The notes beneath the pieces are model-generated. The model saw only the letters and a list, made by a program, of their open reading frames with translations. It searched no databases and had not been told where the DNA came from. From Hankyongella ginsenosidimutans (lineage in GTDB: Bacteria; Pseudomonadota; Alphaproteobacteria; Sphingomonadales; Sphingomonadaceae), in assembly GCF_005144965.1 (NCBI RefSeq), contig NZ_CP039704.1:496001-560000 (forward strand): a DNA stretch of 64,000 bases, written 5' to 3'. The position numbers were made by a program, and so were the translations under genes. This document shows positions 62,126-64,000 of this stretch, piece by piece. Position 1 is the first letter of the stretch. The number at the start of each line of letters is the position of its first letter.

Positions 62126-63201
62126 GAGCGTGCCCGAGCCGATGGCCATGCATGCGGAGCCGTCGCCCCGCGCCCGATCCGGTGGCCTGGGCTGGCTGCC
62201 GTGGCTGCTGACCCTGATCGTCGCCGTGTTCGCACTCGGGCTGATCGCCAGCCCCTGGTTCGAGGCCACGGTGCGCGGTCACCTGCCGCCAGCCCTGCGC
62301 TCGGTCGGCGAGGCAAGCCAGAGCGAGCTGTCCCTGACGCAGCGTGCGCAGAACGATCGGATCGCCAGCCTGGAAGCCCGGCTGAAAACGCTGGAAGCCG
62401 CGCAGGCCGAGGCGGCAGGATTATCCACCCGGATTGCCAAGCTGGAGACCGGCGTGCTGCCGCAGGCGCCGCGCTTGACGCGGCCGAGCCCGCGGTTCCC
62501 GCGCCCGACACCGGCAAGATCGAAACCCGGCTGGCTGTGCTCGAGACCAAATTGGCCGCCGTGCCGACGCAGGCGACCGATCTGCCGGCGCGCGTCGCGC
62601 AGGTCGAGTCGCAGCTGGCCGACATCGGCCGGCGCACCGGCGACCTTGAGGCGAGCGCAACCCAGACCGTCGCCAGCCTGAAAGCGGACGCTGCGCAGGC
62701 GCGTCGCCTCGGCCTCGTCGCCAGCGCCCGGCAGGCCGTCGAGAGCGGTCAGCCGCTTGGCGCGTTGCGCGCGCGCCTGGACGAGGAGTTCGCTGACAAG
62801 GCCCTGCTCGCGGCGCTGGAGCCGCGCGCAGGTGGTGGCCCGACCATCGCCGGGCTGCGCCAGCAGCTCACCAACCTGCAGCCGCAACTGGAGGACGCCT
62901 GGCGCGCTTTCAACACTGGTGGCCAGGCGAGCTGGATTGACAGCGCCCTGGCGCGTCTTGGCAGCATCGTCCGCGTCGAGCGTCGCGACGCGCCGAAGCG
63001 GGTGACCGTCGGCAGCGCCATCGCTGCCGCCGACAGCGCTCTTGCCCAAGGCAAGGTCAGTCTGGCCGCGGAGAAAATCCGCGCCCTGCCCCAGCCGTGC
63101 GCCGCCCTGCCGGACAATGGCTGGCGGACGCCGACACCCTGGCGCGCAGCCAGATGACGCTCGCCAGGCTGGAAGTCCTGAGCCTCGAGCGCAGCCAGTG
63201 A
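62106..63201 (+). CDS. Mitofilin-like inner-membrane protein (COG4223)
   Basis: About 364 residues: a proline-rich cytoplasmic N terminus, one membrane segment at about residues 34-56 (LPWLLTLIVAVFALGLIASP), a coiled coil (DRIASLEARLKTLEAAQAEA, AVLETKLAAVPTQATDLPAR) and a C-terminal mitofilin-type helical domain (GQPLGALRARLDEEF). Alphaproteobacterial homologues next to hem genes shape inner-membrane structure and contact outer-membrane partners. Indels near 62475 and 63100. ATG with GGAGG six bases upstream; the stop overlaps hemY (GTGA). Confidence 0.85.
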
Positions 63202-64000
63202 TCCGTCTCGTCGTCGTCTTCATGCCGCTTGGCGCGCTGGCCTTGCTGCTGGCGTGGGCGGCCAACCAGCCGGGCTACTTCCGGCTCGCCTGGTTCGGCT
63301 GGGTGATCCAGACGCGCGCGGTCGTCGCGCTGCTGATCCTGATGATCGGCATGGCGCTGGCGGCTGCACTGATGTGGCTGGCCATGACCCTGCGCTGGCG
63401 CGCGCGCCTGTATCGCTCCGGGCGGACCATGAAGCGCCTGCAGGATGGGCACCTGATCGCCACACAGGCGCTTGCAGCGCTCAAGGTCGACCGTCCGGAA
63501 GCAGCCGCCAAGCTGGCGGGGCGCCCTCGAGCAGGCCCCGACGATCCGGTCGCGCTCTACGTCGCGGCCTGCGGCGGCGACGGGGTCGCCCAGCACAGGC
63601 TCGACGCCGACAAACGTACCGCCCTGCTTGGCGCCATTGCGCGCGGCCAGCCCGGTGCTGCCGTTGAGGCGCTGGAGGAACTGGCGCGCATGGCCCCGGA
63701 CAGCGCGCCGGCCTGGCGCAACCTGTTCAAGACCCGCGCCCGCGCCGGCGACTGGTCAGGCGCCGTCGCTGCGCTCGACAAATGGCGCAAGCTCGATCGC
63801 GACGCGCAACCGAACATCCAGCACCGGCGCGCCGGTGTCTGCCATGCGGCCGCACTCGACGCCGAGAAGCGCGGCGATACGACTGCCGCCGCCCGCTGGC
63901 GGCGCGATGCCGTGCGCGCCAGCCTCAGCTTTGCGCCCGCAGTCGCGGCCCAGGCCGAGGTGCTGACCGCCCGCGGCAAGACGGGGCAAGGCAGCCGTCT
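63198..64000 (+). CDS. hemY: HemY-like membrane TPR protein (truncated by window edge)
   Basis: Open frame from a GTG overlapping the previous stop to the edge, about 267 residues visible. Two membrane helices (LVVVFMPLGALALLLAWAA and AVVALLILMIGMALAAALMW) are followed by TPR-like helices (LQDGHLIATQALAALKVDRP, AVEALEELARMAPDSAPAWR). This matches HemY of proteobacterial hem operons, whose role in haem synthesis is unclear. Around 63520 the residues RPRAGP look scrambled relative to an expected ALEQAP, suggesting one inserted and one lost base. The 3' end is outside the window. Confidence 0.85.
   Translation, partial: MIRLVVVFMPLGALALLLAWAANQPGYFRLAWFGWVIQTRAVVALLILMIGMALAAALMWLAMTLRWRARLYRSGRTMKRLQDGHLIATQALAALKVDRPEAAAKLAGRPRAGPDDPVALYVAACGGDGVAQHRLDADKRTALLGAIARGQPGAAVEALEELARMAPDSAPAWRNLFKTRARAGDWSGAVAALDKWRKLDRDAQPNIQHRRAGVCHAAALDAEKRGDTTAAARWRRDAVRASLSFAPAVAAQAEVLTARGKTGQGSR

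Overview
The window is GC-rich alphaproteobacterial chromosome. It carries a complete alphaproteobacterial-style division and cell-wall (dcw) cluster, the cell-cycle regulators ChpT, DivK, PleD and MipZ, and the tsaD/hemC-hemD-mitofilin-HemY neighbourhood. A Rhodospirillales-like host is plausible, but I cannot assign a genus. No rRNA, tRNA, CRISPR array, prophage or plasmid function was seen.

Layout. 1-17305 (minus strand): dcw operon read mraZ-rsmH-ftsL-ftsI-murE-murF-mraY-murD-ftsW-murG-murC-murB-ddl-ftsQ-ftsA-ftsZ, nearly all joined by ATGA/GTGA stop-start overlaps; ftsZ runs off the left edge. 17.5-20.8 kb: ygfZ, pyrC, a small Usg-like protein, a LysE-type exporter. 20.9-25.7 kb: chpT followed by a chemotaxis cluster in which the cheA and cheW positions are occupied by one HPt/half-CheW hybrid ORF, then cheY, cheB, cheR and a TerB/J-domain gene. 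25.7-28.1 kb: EamA permease, AmpD-type amidase, BI-1 protein. 28.2-32.7 kb: YbbP/YbbA-type ABC system, divergent GDSL esterase and thpR. 32.6-37.6 kb: methyl-accepting chemotaxis protein, divK-pleD, and a divergent degenerate GGDEF protein. 37.7-40.2 kb: RidA, a GDPD-like protein lacking its catalytic histidines, a COG3146 acyltransferase-like protein. 40.3-46.3 kb: phosphomannomutase, J-domain protein, mipZ, panC, a cytoplasmic histidine kinase, a Sel1 protein, and palindromic MITE-like elements. 46.3-51.7 kb: NlpC/P60, MarR, M17 aminopeptidase, rarA, SemiSWEET, EEP phosphatase. 51.7-55.4 kb: a structured intergenic region and a large exported PstS-like/Calx-beta protein, then an IS5-family remnant. 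55.4-64 kb: queE-queC, sodB, gpsA-tsaD, and hemC-hemD-mitofilin-hemY (cut by the right edge).

The sequence contains roughly 70 apparent single- or two-base indels, many of them losses in short homopolymers, and they split most genes. In nearly every case the reading frame resumes exactly in the neighbouring frame and operon overlaps are intact, including in essential genes (ftsZ, murC, ftsI, tsaD). I therefore treat them as probable consensus errors, annotate whole genes, and give the approximate break points.

The genes form coherent groups: peptidoglycan synthesis and division (dcw, amidase, NlpC), cell-cycle phosphorelay and c-di-GMP control (ChpT, DivK, PleD, degenerate GGDEF, MipZ, with CtrA-like TTAA-N7-TTA sites), chemotaxis, and tetrapyrrole synthesis. 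The most unusual objects are the HPt-CheW hybrid, the PstS-like/Calx-beta protein with its structured upstream region, the GPREF protein that keeps an RxxD I-site, the pseudo-GDPD, and a six-unit 10-bp-phased array upstream of mraZ.
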